Shown here: piece after piece, positions 33,655 through 40,917 of the stretch
Position numbering within the stretch: the first letter of the stretch is position 1
Layout of the letters: each line of letters opens with the position of its first letter
Origin: AP-16 sp036395835
Lineage (GTDB): Bacteria; Pseudomonadota; Alphaproteobacteria; Rhizobiales; Xanthobacteraceae
Assembly: GCA_036395835.1 (NCBI GenBank)
Contig: DASWCW010000108.1
Location: forward strand, 1-40,917
Reading direction: 5' to 3'
Length of the DNA: 40,917 nt
The notes under the pieces: generated by a model
What the model was told of the DNA's origin: nothing
Database searches by the model: none
What the model saw: the letters and a program-made list of their open reading frames with translations, nothing else
Translations under genes and position numbers: made by a program

Positions 33655-34965
33655 ATGGTCGACGCGTCCTACGTCCCGTTCGGCCTCGAGCCGATCGAGA
33701 AGGCCTCGCGCGACGAGATCGCAGCGCTACAGCTCGATCGCCTGCAATGGTCGCTGCGCCACGCCTACGAAAACGTCGCCGCGTACCGCAAGAAATTCGA
33801 TGCGGCGGGAGTTCATCCCGACGATCTGCGCAAGCTCGAGGATCTTGCCCGTTTCCCGTTCACCACCAAGCAGGATCTGCGGGAAAATTATCCCTTCGGC
33901 ATGTTCGCCGTTCCGCAGGAAAAGATCGTTCGCATCCACGCCTCGTCCGGCACCACCGGCAAGCCCACCGTCGTCGGCTATACGCGGCGCGACATCGACA
34001 CCTGGTCCGATCTCATGGCGCGCTCGATCCGCGCCTCCGGCGGCAAACCCGGCATGAAGGTGCACGTCGCCTATGGCTACGGGCTGTTCACCGGCGGGCT
34101 CGGCGCGCACTATGGCGCGGAACGGCTCGGCTGCAGCGTCATCCCGGTCTCCGGCGGCATGACCGAGCGCCAAGTGCAGCTCATCCTCGATTTCGAGCCC
34201 GACATCATCATGGTGACGCCGTCCTACATGCTGGCGATCCTCGACGAGTTCCGGGCCAAGAACGTCGACGCCAGACAATGCTCGCTGAGGATCGGGATTT
34301 TCGGCGCCGAGCCGTGGACCAATTCGATGCGGGCGGAGATCGAGGATTCCTTCGCCATGGATGCGGTGGATATTTACGGGCTCTCCGAAGTGATGGGGCC
34401 GGGGGTGGCCAACGAGTGCGTCGAGACCAAGGACGGCCTGCACGTGTGGGAGGATCATTTCTTTCCGGAGATCATCGATCCCGCGACCGGCAAGGTGCTG
34501 CCGGACGGCGAGTGCGGGGAATTGGTGTTCACCTCGCTCACCAAGGAAGGCATGCCGGTCGTACGCTATCGCACCCGCGATCTCACGCGGCTATTGCCCG
34601 GCACGGCACGCTCGATGCGGCGCATGGAAAAGGTGACCGGCCGTTCCGACGACATGATGATCGTGCGCGGCGTCAATGTGTTTCCTACCCAGATCGAGGA
34701 GCAATTGCTGCGCTGCGCGGGTCTCGCGCCGCATTATCAGATCGAGCTGCGCCGCGAGCGGCGCCTCGACGTCATGCGGCTTCTGGTCGAGGCGCGCGCG
34801 GACCATGCCGATGAGGCCTCGCGCGCGGCGCAGGCGGCAGCGCTCTCGGCCCACATCCGCAGCAATATCGGCATCGGGGTCGAGATCGTGGTCGGCGATC
34901 CGGGCGCCATCGAGCGCTCCGCCGGCAAGGCCCGCCGCGTCGTGGATCGAAGGCCCAAGGAATAG
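33655..34965 (+). CDS. paaK: phenylacetate-CoA ligase PaaK
   Basis: A 436-residue adenylate-forming ligase that makes phenylacetyl-CoA from phenylacetate, ATP and CoA, the first step of the pathway. It begins with LQWSLRHAYENVAAYRKKFD and PFTTKQDLRENYPFGMFAVP, has the AMP-binding motif RIHASSGTTGKPTVVGYTRR near residue 95, IYGLSEVMGPGVANECVETK near 240, and GDLCR-type switch TGRSDDMMIVRGVNVFPTQI near 335, all PaaK hallmarks. Full length. GGAG lies seven bases before ATG 33655. It ends the plus-strand paa operon; the higBA remnant follows. Confidence 0.96.
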   Translation: MVDASYVPFGLEPIEKASRDEIAALQLDRLQWSLRHAYENVAAYRKKFDAAGVHPDDLRKLEDLARFPFTTKQDLRENYPFGMFAVPQEKIVRIHASSGTTGKPTVVGYTRRDIDTWSDLMARSIRASGGKPGMKVHVAYGYGLFTGGLGAHYGAERLGCSVIPVSGGMTERQVQLILDFEPDIIMVTPSYMLAILDEFRAKNVDARQCSLRIGIFGAEPWTNSMRAEIEDSFAMDAVDIYGLSEVMGPGVANECVETKDGLHVWEDHFFPEIIDPATGKVLPDGECGELVFTSLTKEGMPVVRYRTRDLTRLLPGTARSMRRMEKVTGRSDDMMIVRGVNVFPTQIEEQLLRCAGLAPHYQIELRRERRLDVMRLLVEARADHADEASRAAQAAALSAHIRSNIGIGVEIVVGDPGAIERSAGKARRVVDRRPKE

Positions 34966-35032
34966 CCGGCGCAACCATGCGACGAAAAGTCGTATTTCTT
35001 GACGGACGCTGACTGTTGTTTTTCCTTGGGGT

Positions 35033-35315
35033 GTGATCCGGTCATTCCGCGACAAGGGATTGCGCCGCCTCGCCGAACGCGGCGATCAGTCCAGACTCGG
35101 CGTGAAAAATCCGGATCCCATGCGGGCGCATTTTACTGGCGCTCGACGCTGCCAAATCCCCGGAGCACATGAACATCCCGGGGCTGCGGTTTCATCCCCT
35201 GAAGGGGCGGCAGAAAGGGCGGTACGCAGTCGATGTAGGTGGCAATCGGCGGATCACATTCGGTTTCGATGGCGAGGACGCCATCGACGTCGATCCGAAA
35301 GATGATCACGGATGA
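35033..35315 (+). pseudogene. higB: HigB/RelE toxin gene, broken by one inserted base
   Basis: The start MIRSFRDKGLRRLAERGDQS is that of a HigB-family (plasmid maintenance killer) toxin, an mRNA-cleaving RelE relative of about 93 residues. After NPDPMRA the frame changes: the extra C at 35129 moves reading out of phase. If it is skipped, the rest reads ILLALDAAKSPEHMNIPGLR, then FHPLKGRQKGRYAVDVGGNR and RITFGFDGEDAIDVDPKDDH, a perfect HigB tail ending at the TGA at 35313-35315. Total length is one base more than a multiple of three, which agrees. Read literally it gives a non-HigB 90-residue product ending at 35305, so toxin activity is likely lost. Confidence 0.85.
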
Positions 35316-35623
35316 GCCGGAACCGTCTCCTCCGCGGCCTGAAGCCGATGCATCCCGGTGAGATGCTGCGCGAGGAAGTCTTGCCGGCGCTCGGCAAATC
35401 CAAGGCGGAGATTGCGCGCCTGCTCGGCATCTCGCGGCAGACGCTTTATGACATCATCGATGAGAAGCAGCCCGTGACCCCGGGGATGGCCCTGCGCTTC
35501 GGAAAGCTGTGCGGCAATGGTCCCGATTTGTGGATCAATCTGCAACGCGCTTACGACCTCGCGATTGCCGAGCGGGAACTCGCCGGCGAGATCAAGAAAA
35601 TCCCGACGCTGACCGCAGCGTGA
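35312..35623 (+). CDS. higA: HigA-family antitoxin
   Basis: A 103-residue XRE-type antitoxin of the HigA/VapI group. Seen: RGLKPMHPGEMLREEVLPAL, the helix-turn-helix KSKAEIARLLGISRQTLYDI near residue 30, and the ending ISNLQRAYDLAIAERE-like DLWINLQRAYDLAIAERELA. Its ATG overlaps the ancestral higB stop (ATGA), preserving the coupled arrangement. It is intact although the toxin beside it is frameshifted, so it may survive as a stand-alone regulator or as an anti-addiction factor. Confidence 0.92.
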   Translation: MSRNRLLRGLKPMHPGEMLREEVLPALGKSKAEIARLLGISRQTLYDIIDEKQPVTPGMALRFGKLCGNGPDLWINLQRAYDLAIAERELAGEIKKIPTLTAA

Positions 35624-35700
35624 ACAGGCGGTGCTACCGTAGGGCGACGCGCATTCGGCGATTTCGGCGCACGGATTGAAGCGATCGACCGGATCGCGCC

Positions 35701-36783
35701 TCACACGTGGTCGTAGTCCACCGCCACCTTGGGGGTGAGCGGATGCGACTGGCAGGTCAGCACGTAGCCGGCCGCCATTTCCCAGGGCTCGAGCGAGAAA
35801 TTGCGGTCCATGCGCACTTGCCCGCTGACGAGCTTGGCGCGGCAGGTGCAGCACATGCCGCCGCGGCACGAATAGGGCATTTCCAGCCCGTGCCGCAGTC
35901 CGGCCTCGACGATGGTTTCGCCAGAATGCAGCGGCACCAGGTGATCGAGCCCGTTGAGCCTGATCTCGATGGTTGCCTCGGCATCGGCCTTGGCTTCGGG
36001 CCTGGGTTCGGCACGGATCGGCGCGGGCGCCGGCATTCCATCGACGGTGAAATGCTCGACGTGAATGCGCTCGGGAAGAACGCCGAGCCGCAGCAAGGCC
36101 GACCGGCTGTTCTCGATCAGATCGCCGGGCCCGCACAGGAATGCATGGTCGACCGCGTCGGCGGGAAGCGTTGCTTTGAGCACCGCAGCGATCTTCTCGG
36201 CGTCGATCCTGCCGTTGAAGAGCTCGAGCTCCTGCCGCTCCCGCGAGAGCACGTGATGGACGCTCAGGCGATCGAGATACCGATCCTTGAGCGCTTCGAG
36301 CTCGCGCTTGAAGATGATGGTCTGGGCGGTGCGATTGCCGTAAAGCAGCACCACCCGGCTCCTCGGCTCGCGCGCGAGCACGCTGCGGAGGATCGACATG
36401 ACCGGCGTGATGCCGGAGCCCGCCGCGATCGCCAGATAATTGCGTGAAGCCTCCGGGTCGGGCCGGATCCCGAACCGGCCTTGCGGCGTCATCACGTCGA
36501 TCGAATCCCCCGCCTTGATCGCCGATTGGATCCAATTGGAGAACAGCCCGCGGTCCTGCTGCTTGACGACGATGCGCAGATCGCCGTCGTCCGGTCCGGT
36601 GCAGATCGAGTAGGAGCGCCGCGTCTCGGCGCCGCCCAGCATGGTGCGCAGCGTGAGATGCTGGCCGGGATCGAAGCGGTAGGCTTCCGCAAGCTCCGGC
36701 GGCACCGCGAACGCGATCGAGACCGCCTCGGGCGTCTCCCGCCGCACGTCGCCGATTTTCAGCCGATGGAAAGCGACCGACAT
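35701..36783 (-). CDS. paaE: phenylacetyl-CoA epoxidase reductase subunit PaaE
   Basis: A 360-residue reductase that passes electrons from NADPH through FAD and a 2Fe-2S centre to the PaaABC oxygenase. The FAD-binding start is GDVRRETPEAVSIAFAV with RRSYSICTGPDDGDLRIVVK near residue 57; the NAD(P)-binding part holds LAIAAGSGITPVMSILRSVL near 115 and VVLLYGNRTAQTIIFKRELE. The C-terminal plant-type ferredoxin domain shows YSCRGGMCCTCRAKLVSGQV (C-x4-C-x2-C) near 305 and a final Cys in VLTCQSHPLTP. It is the last gene of paaABCDE. Confidence 0.95.
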   Translation of the reverse strand: MSVAFHRLKIGDVRRETPEAVSIAFAVPPELAEAYRFDPGQHLTLRTMLGGAETRRSYSICTGPDDGDLRIVVKQQDRGLFSNWIQSAIKAGDSIDVMTPQGRFGIRPDPEASRNYLAIAAGSGITPVMSILRSVLAREPRSRVVLLYGNRTAQTIIFKRELEALKDRYLDRLSVHHVLSRERQELELFNGRIDAEKIAAVLKATLPADAVDHAFLCGPGDLIENSRSALLRLGVLPERIHVEHFTVDGMPAPAPIRAEPRPEAKADAEATIEIRLNGLDHLVPLHSGETIVEAGLRHGLEMPYSCRGGMCCTCRAKLVSGQVRMDRNFSLEPWEMAAGYVLTCQSHPLTPKVAVDYDHV

Positions 36784-36786
36784 CGC

Positions 36787-37296
36787 CTAGAGGCACTTGA
36801 AATAATCGAACGGCTCGGCGCACGCGGTGCAGCGATAGAGCGCCTTGCAGGGCGTCGAGCCGAACTCGGAAATGCGCGAGGTCTCGGATGAGCCGCAGTG
36901 CGGGCAATTCACTTGCTCCTCGCCGAACAAGGCTCGCCGCCCGGCTTTGCCTTGCGGCGGGGCGATGCCGAAGACCTTAAGCTTCGACTTGCCTTCCTCG
37001 GTGATCCAATCGCTGGTCCAGGCCGGCGACAGCACGCTTGTCACTTTCGGGGCATGGAAGCCGGCTTGTTCCAGCGCCAGGGCGACCTCGACCGCGATCA
37101 CGTCCATGGCCGGGCAGCCGGAATAGGTCGGCGTGATGAAAACTTCGACCGCGCCGTTCTCGACCCGCACGTCGCGCAGCACGCCGAGATCGGCGATCGT
37201 CAGCACCGGGATCTCCGGATCGACCACGGCGGCGACCGCCGCCCATACCTGCGACCGCAAATCGGAATCGCTCAAAGCTCGCGTCATCGTCTGCAT
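36787..37296 (-). CDS. paaD: phenylacetyl-CoA epoxidase assembly protein PaaD
   Basis: A 169-residue MIP18/DUF59-type iron-sulfur assembly factor needed for a working Paa epoxidase. The N-terminal domain has VDPEIPVLTIADLGVLRDVR near residue 26 and VFITPTYSGCPAMDVIAVEV near 52, with the Cys of the TYSGCPA motif. The C-terminal zinc-ribbon part is VNCPHCGSSETSRIS near 128 and CKALYRCTACAEPFDYFKC. It lies tightly between paaC and paaE in the operon. The pathway role rests on family and context. Confidence 0.95.
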   Translation of the reverse strand: MQTMTRALSDSDLRSQVWAAVAAVVDPEIPVLTIADLGVLRDVRVENGAVEVFITPTYSGCPAMDVIAVEVALALEQAGFHAPKVTSVLSPAWTSDWITEEGKSKLKVFGIAPPQGKAGRRALFGEEQVNCPHCGSSETSRISEFGSTPCKALYRCTACAEPFDYFKCL

Positions 37297-37300
37297 GGCG

Positions 37301-38068
37301 TCACCATCTTGCGTCCGGATAGGCCCGCTGCAGGAACTGCAGCTCGGCCAGGATATGGCCGAGATGCTCGCTGTGACGTCCGGCGCGGCCGCCGGACTGC
37401 ATCCATTCGCTTGGCGGAAGCTGCAGGTTGGCGTCGGCCAGGATGGGGGCGAGCGTGCGCTGCCATCGCGGGCGGACGCCGGCGCGATCGACGGCGACGC
37501 CGGCTTCGATCAGCGCCCGCTCGACGTCATCGGTCTCGAACATCTCTCCGGTGTACGGCCACAGATGCTCGAGTGCCTCTTGCGCGCGGCGATGGCTCTC
37601 TTCGGTCCCGTCGCCCAGCCGAATGGTCCACTCGCCGGCGTGGCGCACGTGATAGGCGAGCTCCTTCGCGCTCTTGGCGGCGATGGCCGCCAGCGTTGCG
37701 TCCTTCGAGTTCGTCAGCGCCTCGAAATAGGGGTGCGCGCAGGCGGCATAGAGCAGCTGGCGCAGAATGGTGACGGCGAAATCGCCGTTGGGCTGCTCGA
37801 CCAGAAGAATGTTGCGGTATTCGCCCGCATCGCGCCGGTAGGCGAGCGCATCCTCGTCACGCCCCCTCCCCTCGACCTCGCCGGCATAGGCGTAGAGCGA
37901 ACGCGCCTGCCCGATCAGATCGAGCGCCATGTTGGCGAGCGCGAGATCCTCCTCGAGCACCGGCGCATGGCCGCACCATTCGGACAGCCGATGCCCGAGC
38001 ACGAGCGCATCGTCGGCAAGCCGCAGCGTATAGATGAAGAGCGGCGTGCTCTGTTCGATCGAAGCCAT
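37301..38068 (-). CDS. paaC: phenylacetyl-CoA epoxidase subunit PaaC
   Basis: A 255-residue helical ferritin-fold protein, the structural partner of PaaA in the oxygenase core. Recognisable parts are LRLADDALVLGHRLSEWCGH near residue 16, DLALANMALDLIGQARSLYA near 40, ILLVEQPNGDFAVTILRQLL near 85 and KSAKELAYHVRHAGEWTIRL near 135, all standard PaaC segments. AAGGAA lies seven bases before ATG 38068. A palindromic repeat separates it from paaB. PaaC lacks some metal ligands of PaaA in the family. Confidence 0.95.
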   Translation of the reverse strand: MASIEQSTPLFIYTLRLADDALVLGHRLSEWCGHAPVLEEDLALANMALDLIGQARSLYAYAGEVEGRGRDEDALAYRRDAGEYRNILLVEQPNGDFAVTILRQLLYAACAHPYFEALTNSKDATLAAIAAKSAKELAYHVRHAGEWTIRLGDGTEESHRRAQEALEHLWPYTGEMFETDDVERALIEAGVAVDRAGVRPRWQRTLAPILADANLQLPPSEWMQSGGRAGRHSEHLGHILAELQFLQRAYPDARW

Positions 38069-38083
38069 CGACGTTCCTTACTT

Positions 38084-38190
38084 TTCCCTCCCCGCAGGGA
38101 AGGGCGGCGAGGACCAAGGTCCGAGCCGGGTGGGGAAAATCCCCACCCCACCTCGCTTCGCTCGGCGACCCTCCCCGCGAGCGGGGAGGG
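38084..38190. repeat. palindromic repeat between paaB and paaC
   Basis: About 107 bases with four stems: TTCCCT/AGGGAA (38084-38101), GGACC-AA-GGTCC (38111-38122), GTGGGGA-AAA-TCCCCAC (38130-38146) and CCCTCCCCGC-GA-GCGGGGAGGG (38169-38190, a perfect 10-bp stem). It lies within the paaABCDE operon, so it should be in the message, where it may act as a processing or stability structure. It is similar in style to the elements in ureF and before ureD. Confidence 0.8.
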
Positions 38191-38197
38191 AGAAGAG

Positions 38198-38485
38198 TCA
38201 CATGTGCCCGACGTCCTCCGGCACTTCGTAGAAGCTCGGATGGCGGTAGATCTTCGACGCGGTCGGCTCGAACAGCATGTCCTGCTCCGCCGGGTCGGAC
38301 GCCGTGATCGCCGCCGACGGCACGACCCAGATCGACAGGCCCTCGCCGCGCCGGGTGTAGACGTCGCGGGCGTTCTGCAGCGCCATGTTCGCATCGACCG
38401 CGTGCACGCTGCCGGCGTGGCGATGCGCCATGCCGTTGCGGGTCCGGATGAACACCTCCCACAGCGGCCAATTCTTCTCGGTCAT
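38198..38485 (-). CDS. paaB: phenylacetyl-CoA epoxidase subunit PaaB
   Basis: A 95-residue small bridging subunit of the Paa multicomponent oxygenase. It shows the full family sequence style: MTEKNWPLWEVFIRTRNGMA, HRHAGSVHAVDANMALQNAR, DVYTRRGEGLSIWVVPSAAI and IYRHPSFYEVPEDVGHM. The ATG at 38485 is taken because GGAGG is five bases before it; an ATG 12 bases upstream is possible. It lies 33 bases after paaA. Confidence 0.96.
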   Translation of the reverse strand: MTEKNWPLWEVFIRTRNGMAHRHAGSVHAVDANMALQNARDVYTRRGEGLSIWVVPSAAITASDPAEQDMLFEPTASKIYRHPSFYEVPEDVGHM

Positions 38486-38518
38486 GTCGGCCTCCATCTC
38501 TTCAGCAAGCGGCGAGGA

Positions 38519-39517
38519 TTATTCCGCCGCCACCTGCACCGCCGCTTCGCGTCTCCGGCGTTTTTCCGCGTAGGCGAGCGCCGCCTCCCGCACCCACGCG
38601 CCCTCCTCGTGCGCCTTGCGCCGCGCCCGCATGCGCTCGCGATTGCACGGGCCGTTGCCGGCGATCACGCGCTTGAACTCGTCCCAATCGATGTCGCCGA
38701 ACCGCCAATGCCCGTTTGCCTCCTCGAACTCGAGTTGCGGGTCGGGAATCGCGAGCCCGAGGTAATGCGCCTGCGGGACCGTGGCATCGACGAATTTCTG
38801 GCGCAGCTCGTCGTTGGTGAAGCGCTTGATCTTCCAGCGCATGGAAACGTCGGTGTGCTGGCTGTCCTTGTCGGAGGGTCCGAACATCATCAGCACCGGC
38901 CACCACCAGCGGTCCAATGCATCCTGCGCCATCGCCTTCTGCTCCGGCGTGCCGCGGGCGAGCGTGAGCATGATCTCGTAGCCCTGGCGCTGGTGGAAGC
39001 TTTCCTCCTTGCAGATGCGGATCATGGCCCGGGCGTAGGGACCGTAGCTGCAGCGGCACAACGGAATCTGGTTCATGATCGCGGCGCCGTCGACGAGCCA
39101 GCCGATCGCGCCGATGTCGGCCCAGGTGAGCGTCGGATAATTGAAGATCGAAGCGTATTTCGCCTTGCCGGCGAGCAGCTGCTCCACGAGCGCCTCACGG
39201 GAAATATCGAGCGTCTCGGCGGCTGCGTAGAGGTAAAGCCCGTGGCCGCCCTCGTCCTGGACCTTCGCCAGCAGCGCCGCCTTGCGCTTGAGCGAGGGCG
39301 CGCGGGTGATCCAGTTTCCTTCCGGCAGCATGCCGACGATTTCCGAATGGGCATGCTGAGAGATCTGCCGGATCAGGGTGCGCCTGTAGGCGTCCGGCAT
39401 CCAGTCGTTGGGCTCGATCCTGCTTTCCGCGTCGACGCGCGCCTGGAACCGCGCCTCACGCTCCGGATCGGCAGCCGGCGCAGCGGCTTCGCGCGTGTTG
39501 AGTGCCCGGGTGTACAT
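38519..39517 (-). CDS. paaA: phenylacetyl-CoA epoxidase catalytic subunit PaaA
   Basis: A 332-residue di-iron subunit that epoxidises the aromatic ring of phenylacetyl-CoA. The two E-x-x-H iron motifs are visible: VQDEGGHGLYLYAAAE near residue 87 and KEESFHQRQGYEIMLTLARG near 170. Other family marks are RRTLIRQISQHAHSEIVGML and HTDVSMRWKIKRFTNDELRQ near 220. It is first in paaABCDE. A sigma-70-like promoter sits directly upstream, and a TetR gene lies beyond that. Its C-terminus is charged and basic. Confidence 0.97.
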   Translation of the reverse strand: MYTRALNTREAAAPAADPEREARFQARVDAESRIEPNDWMPDAYRRTLIRQISQHAHSEIVGMLPEGNWITRAPSLKRKAALLAKVQDEGGHGLYLYAAAETLDISREALVEQLLAGKAKYASIFNYPTLTWADIGAIGWLVDGAAIMNQIPLCRCSYGPYARAMIRICKEESFHQRQGYEIMLTLARGTPEQKAMAQDALDRWWWPVLMMFGPSDKDSQHTDVSMRWKIKRFTNDELRQKFVDATVPQAHYLGLAIPDPQLEFEEANGHWRFGDIDWDEFKRVIAGNGPCNRERMRARRKAHEEGAWVREAALAYAEKRRRREAAVQVAAE

Positions 39518-39548
39518 CGCTCGCCCGCGCTCGTCTGGTCTGACGTCT

Positions 39549-39577
39549 TATCTTGTTACAACAATTTCGAGGGTCAA
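39549..39577 (-). promoter_or_regulatory. sigma-70-like promoter and palindrome before paaA
   Basis: Read leftward: TTGACC, 17 bases, AAGATA. The -35 box is close to consensus; the -10 box is weaker. Within the spacer and -10 region is TTGTT-AC-AACAA (39553-39564 region), an inverted repeat placed to serve as a repressor operator. The leader to the paaA ATG would be only about 25 bases. The repressor is unknown; the neighbouring TetR's own operators have a different sequence. Confidence 0.5.
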
Positions 39578-39633
39578 GCGTTTCTGTAACGTTTTTTGCG
39601 TGCTGCACTGCAGCGCCACCCCACGGGCCGCGA

Positions 39634-40218
39634 TCATCGCGATTGCGAATGGCTGGCGATGATGGCTTCGCCGATACGCACGATGCGGGCCCCCAAATCC
39701 TCGGGCCCGACGCTTTGCAGGCTGACCCGCGCGCCTTCCAGAACCAGGGAGAGCTCATCGGCGAGCAGTTCCGGATCCGAGAGCCCGGCCGCGCGGCAGA
39801 GTCTCGCGAGCCGTTCGCGCTGTGCCTTCTTGAAAGCTTCGATGACCCGCCGCGCCGGATGCTCCTTCTCGGCAAGCTCGACCGCCGCATTCGCGTGAGC
39901 GCAGCCGCGGCCGCCGCGGCAAATCACCTCTTCGGCCATATGCTTAACCCAAGCATGGAGCTGGGCCAGCGGATTGCCGGGGTGCTCGCCCTCCAGGCGC
40001 TCCCAAGACGCTTCGACCCGCTTGGCCTTTTCTCGCAGGTATTCCGCCACCAGGTCGTCCTTGGACGGAAAGTGCCGGTAAAGCGTCATCTTGTTGGTGC
40101 CGGCCGCCTCCGCGATCGCATCTACCCCGACCGCGCGGATACCGTGCCGATAGAACAGCTCGTCCGCCGCTTTGAGAATGCGCTGGCGTGGCGGCACAGG
40201 CGCGGTCTCGGCTTCCAT
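39634..40218 (-). CDS. TetR family transcriptional regulator
   Basis: A 194-residue repressor. The helix-turn-helix is in the first 50 residues: ILKAADELFYRHGIRAVGVD, AIAEAAGTNKMTLYRHFPSK, DDLVAEYLREKAKRVEASWE. The ligand domain carries two cysteines (VICRGGRGCAHANAAVEL) near residue 100 that might sense electrophiles or oxidants, plus another in LARLCRAAGL. GGAGG lies before ATG 40218. It is divergent from the small secreted protein and azoreductase genes, with two GTTACCGGT-type operators between, so it most likely represses both directions. A link to paaABCDE, downstream on the same strand, is possible. Confidence 0.92.
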   Translation of the reverse strand: MEAETAPVPPRQRILKAADELFYRHGIRAVGVDAIAEAAGTNKMTLYRHFPSKDDLVAEYLREKAKRVEASWERLEGEHPGNPLAQLHAWVKHMAEEVICRGGRGCAHANAAVELAEKEHPARRVIEAFKKAQRERLARLCRAAGLSDPELLADELSLVLEGARVSLQSVGPEDLGARIVRIGEAIIASHSQSR

Positions 40219-40248
40219 GGGTTCCTCCGAAATTCTTGCTCTAGCCTC

Positions 40249-40301
40249 TTGACAGGGTGTTACCGGTAAGTAACATATAGCTAGTGTTACCGGTCAGTAC
40301 C
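40249..40301 (+). promoter_or_regulatory. azoreductase promoter with two TetR operators
   Basis: A TTGACA -35 box at 40249-40254 is followed 17-18 bases on by an AACATA(T) -10 region. Two related sites overlap or follow it: GTTACCGGTAAGTAAC (40259-40274, containing the perfect palindrome TTACCGGTAA) and GTTACCGGTCAGTACC (40286-40301), 27 bases start to start. A dimeric TetR on these sites would block RNA polymerase. Assignment to the adjacent TetR is inferred from position. Confidence 0.6.
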
Positions 40302-40350
40302 ACAAGGGGCAACCGAAGTCACGCCCCTTGTGGCGATAAGGAGCAAGAAC

Positions 40351-40587
40351 ATGATCTCCCAACTCTTTGCCCTGCCTTTGCGGGCCTTGATTGTCGTCAC
40401 GGCGCTTCCGACCCCTCCGGCGCTGGGGGCCGCCCTTGCGGGCCCGAGCACCACGTTTGGCGCTGCGATGAGCAGCCCGCCCGCCGAGCGCGACGGCTTC
40501 GTGCCGCAAGCCCCTATCCCCACCCCTTCAATCTCCCGGCCTGCCGATCCCGCGGGCGGAGGAGTCACCCGACCGCTCGCCTCCTAA
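40351..40587 (+). CDS. small secreted Pro-rich protein, unknown
   Basis: A 78-residue product between the TetR operators and the azoreductase gene. AAGGAG is eight bases before ATG 40351. The N-terminus MISQLFALPLRALIVVTALP is hydrophobic and looks like a signal sequence; the rest is Pro/Ala/Ser-rich (AGPSTTFGAAMSSPPAERDG, then QAPIPTPSISRPADPAGGGV) and probably disordered. It starts the operon with azoreductase, 10 bases before that gene's ATG. No family recognised. A leader-type role or a true secreted peptide are both possible. Confidence 0.55.
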   Translation: MISQLFALPLRALIVVTALPTPPALGAALAGPSTTFGAAMSSPPAERDGFVPQAPIPTPSISRPADPAGGGVTRPLAS

Positions 40588-40597
40588 GGAGCACCCG

Positions 40598-40917
40598 ATG
40601 ACCAACATTCTCTTCCTCACCAGCAGCCCGCGCGGCGGCGTTTCCCATTCGAACCGGGTGGCGGCGCGCGTTCTCGAAGAACTTTGCCGCGTGCATCCGC
40701 ACGCCAGCGTGACCGTGCGCGATCTCGCCAAAGATCCAGTTCGGCACATCGACGAGGATTTCGTGACCGGCATGTTCGCTGTCGCCGATCGGCTCAATAC
40801 GGCGCAGCGCGAGAAGCTCGCGCAATCCGACATTCTGATCGACGAACTCATGGCAGCCGACATCGTGGTGATCGCGGTAGCCATGATCAATTTCGGCATT
40901 CCCTCGACGCTCAAGGC
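40598..40917 (+). CDS. azoR: FMN-dependent NADH-azoreductase (partial)
   Basis: The first 106 codons of a flavodoxin-fold quinone/azo reductase, cut by the window end. It begins MTNILFLTSSPRGGVSHSNR, the FMN phosphate-binding loop of the AzoR/AcpD family, and continues VAARVLEELCRVHPHASVTV, then DLAKDPVRHIDEDFVTG. The last visible part, ADIVVIAVAMINFGIPSTLK, is the conserved flavin-site strand (usually P-M-Y/W-N-F). Here it reads AMINFGIPS, a mild variant. AAGGA with seven-base spacing precedes ATG 40598. Such enzymes detoxify quinones and are often governed by an adjacent regulator, as here. Confidence 0.93.
   Translation, partial: MTNILFLTSSPRGGVSHSNRVAARVLEELCRVHPHASVTVRDLAKDPVRHIDEDFVTGMFAVADRLNTAQREKLAQSDILIDELMAADIVVIAVAMINFGIPSTLK

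Noticed and set aside
34970..35000. Hairpin CGAC-GAAAA-GTCG after paaK as a terminator
   Set aside because: The stem is only four to five base pairs and the following T-run is interrupted; too weak to call.
37133..39589. An 818-codon open frame on the plus strand
   Set aside because: It runs opposite to paaABCD, whose products are unmistakable. The high GC content removes stop codons in the mirrored frame; its translation is Arg/Glu/Gly-rich and resembles no family.

Overview
The window is high-GC bacterial DNA. It most resembles an alphaproteobacterium of the Bradyrhizobium/Rhodopseudomonas/Xanthobacteraceae type. The grounds are the GC-rich codon use, the complete paa, urt and ure gene sets, and several palindromic intergenic repeats of the kind common in those genomes (for example GTCATGGCCGGGC...GCCGGGCATGAC). 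No rRNA, tRNA, CRISPR array, transposase or phage gene was seen. Taxonomy is inference from style only.

Layout. (1) 1-2802, plus strand: the end of an ABC exporter, a FAH-family hydrolase and two putative glycosyltransferases. (2) 2930-7409, minus: a sugar/polyol-type ABC importer (Tat-exported binding protein, two permeases, MalK/UgpC-like ATPase). A 528-base stretch without a confident gene follows, then a small TTG-start gene. (3) 8184-11469, minus: livFGMH-type branched-chain amino-acid ABC transporter genes with no binding protein beside them. (4) 11756-14157: a HigBA/RelE-type toxin-antitoxin pair and four very small genes, two of them for secreted proteins. (5) 14167-28709, minus: a long nitrogen-acquisition locus reading urtABCDE, ureD, ureA, ureB, vapBC, ureC, ureE, ureF, ureG, an amidase and a nitronate monooxygenase. 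A close match to a sigma-54 promoter (TGGCAC-N5-TTGCC) precedes urtA. (6) 28971-30603, plus: two tiny helical-protein genes and a ChrA chromate transporter. (7) 30749-32176, minus: an aldehyde dehydrogenase. (8) 32388-39517: phenylacetate degradation in two convergent blocks, paaG-paaI-paaK (plus) and paaABCDE (minus), with a broken higB and intact higA between them. (9) 39634-40917: a TetR regulator divergent from a small secreted protein and an FMN-dependent azoreductase cut by the window edge.

How the genes work together. Urt imports urea, and urease (UreABC, matured with nickel by UreDEFG) splits it to ammonia and CO2. The sigma-54 promoter suggests induction under nitrogen limitation. 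The amidase and nitronate monooxygenase at the 3' end could release more nitrogen from amides and nitroalkanes (inference). PaaK activates phenylacetate to its CoA ester, PaaABCDE epoxidises the ring, PaaG isomerises the epoxide and PaaI rescues dead-end thioesters. The later enzymes PaaZ, PaaH and PaaJ are not in the window.

Most notable: a VapBC-type toxin-antitoxin pair lies inside the urease operon between ureB and ureC. Palindromic repeats appear to be translated into the N-termini of UreF and UreD. Two genes (a higB toxin and the nitronate monooxygenase) carry apparent single-base insertions. A tiny gene seems to start at CTG. No wholly new multi-gene system was recognised; the small-gene islands at 12.6-14.2 kb and 29.0-29.4 kb are the least explained parts.
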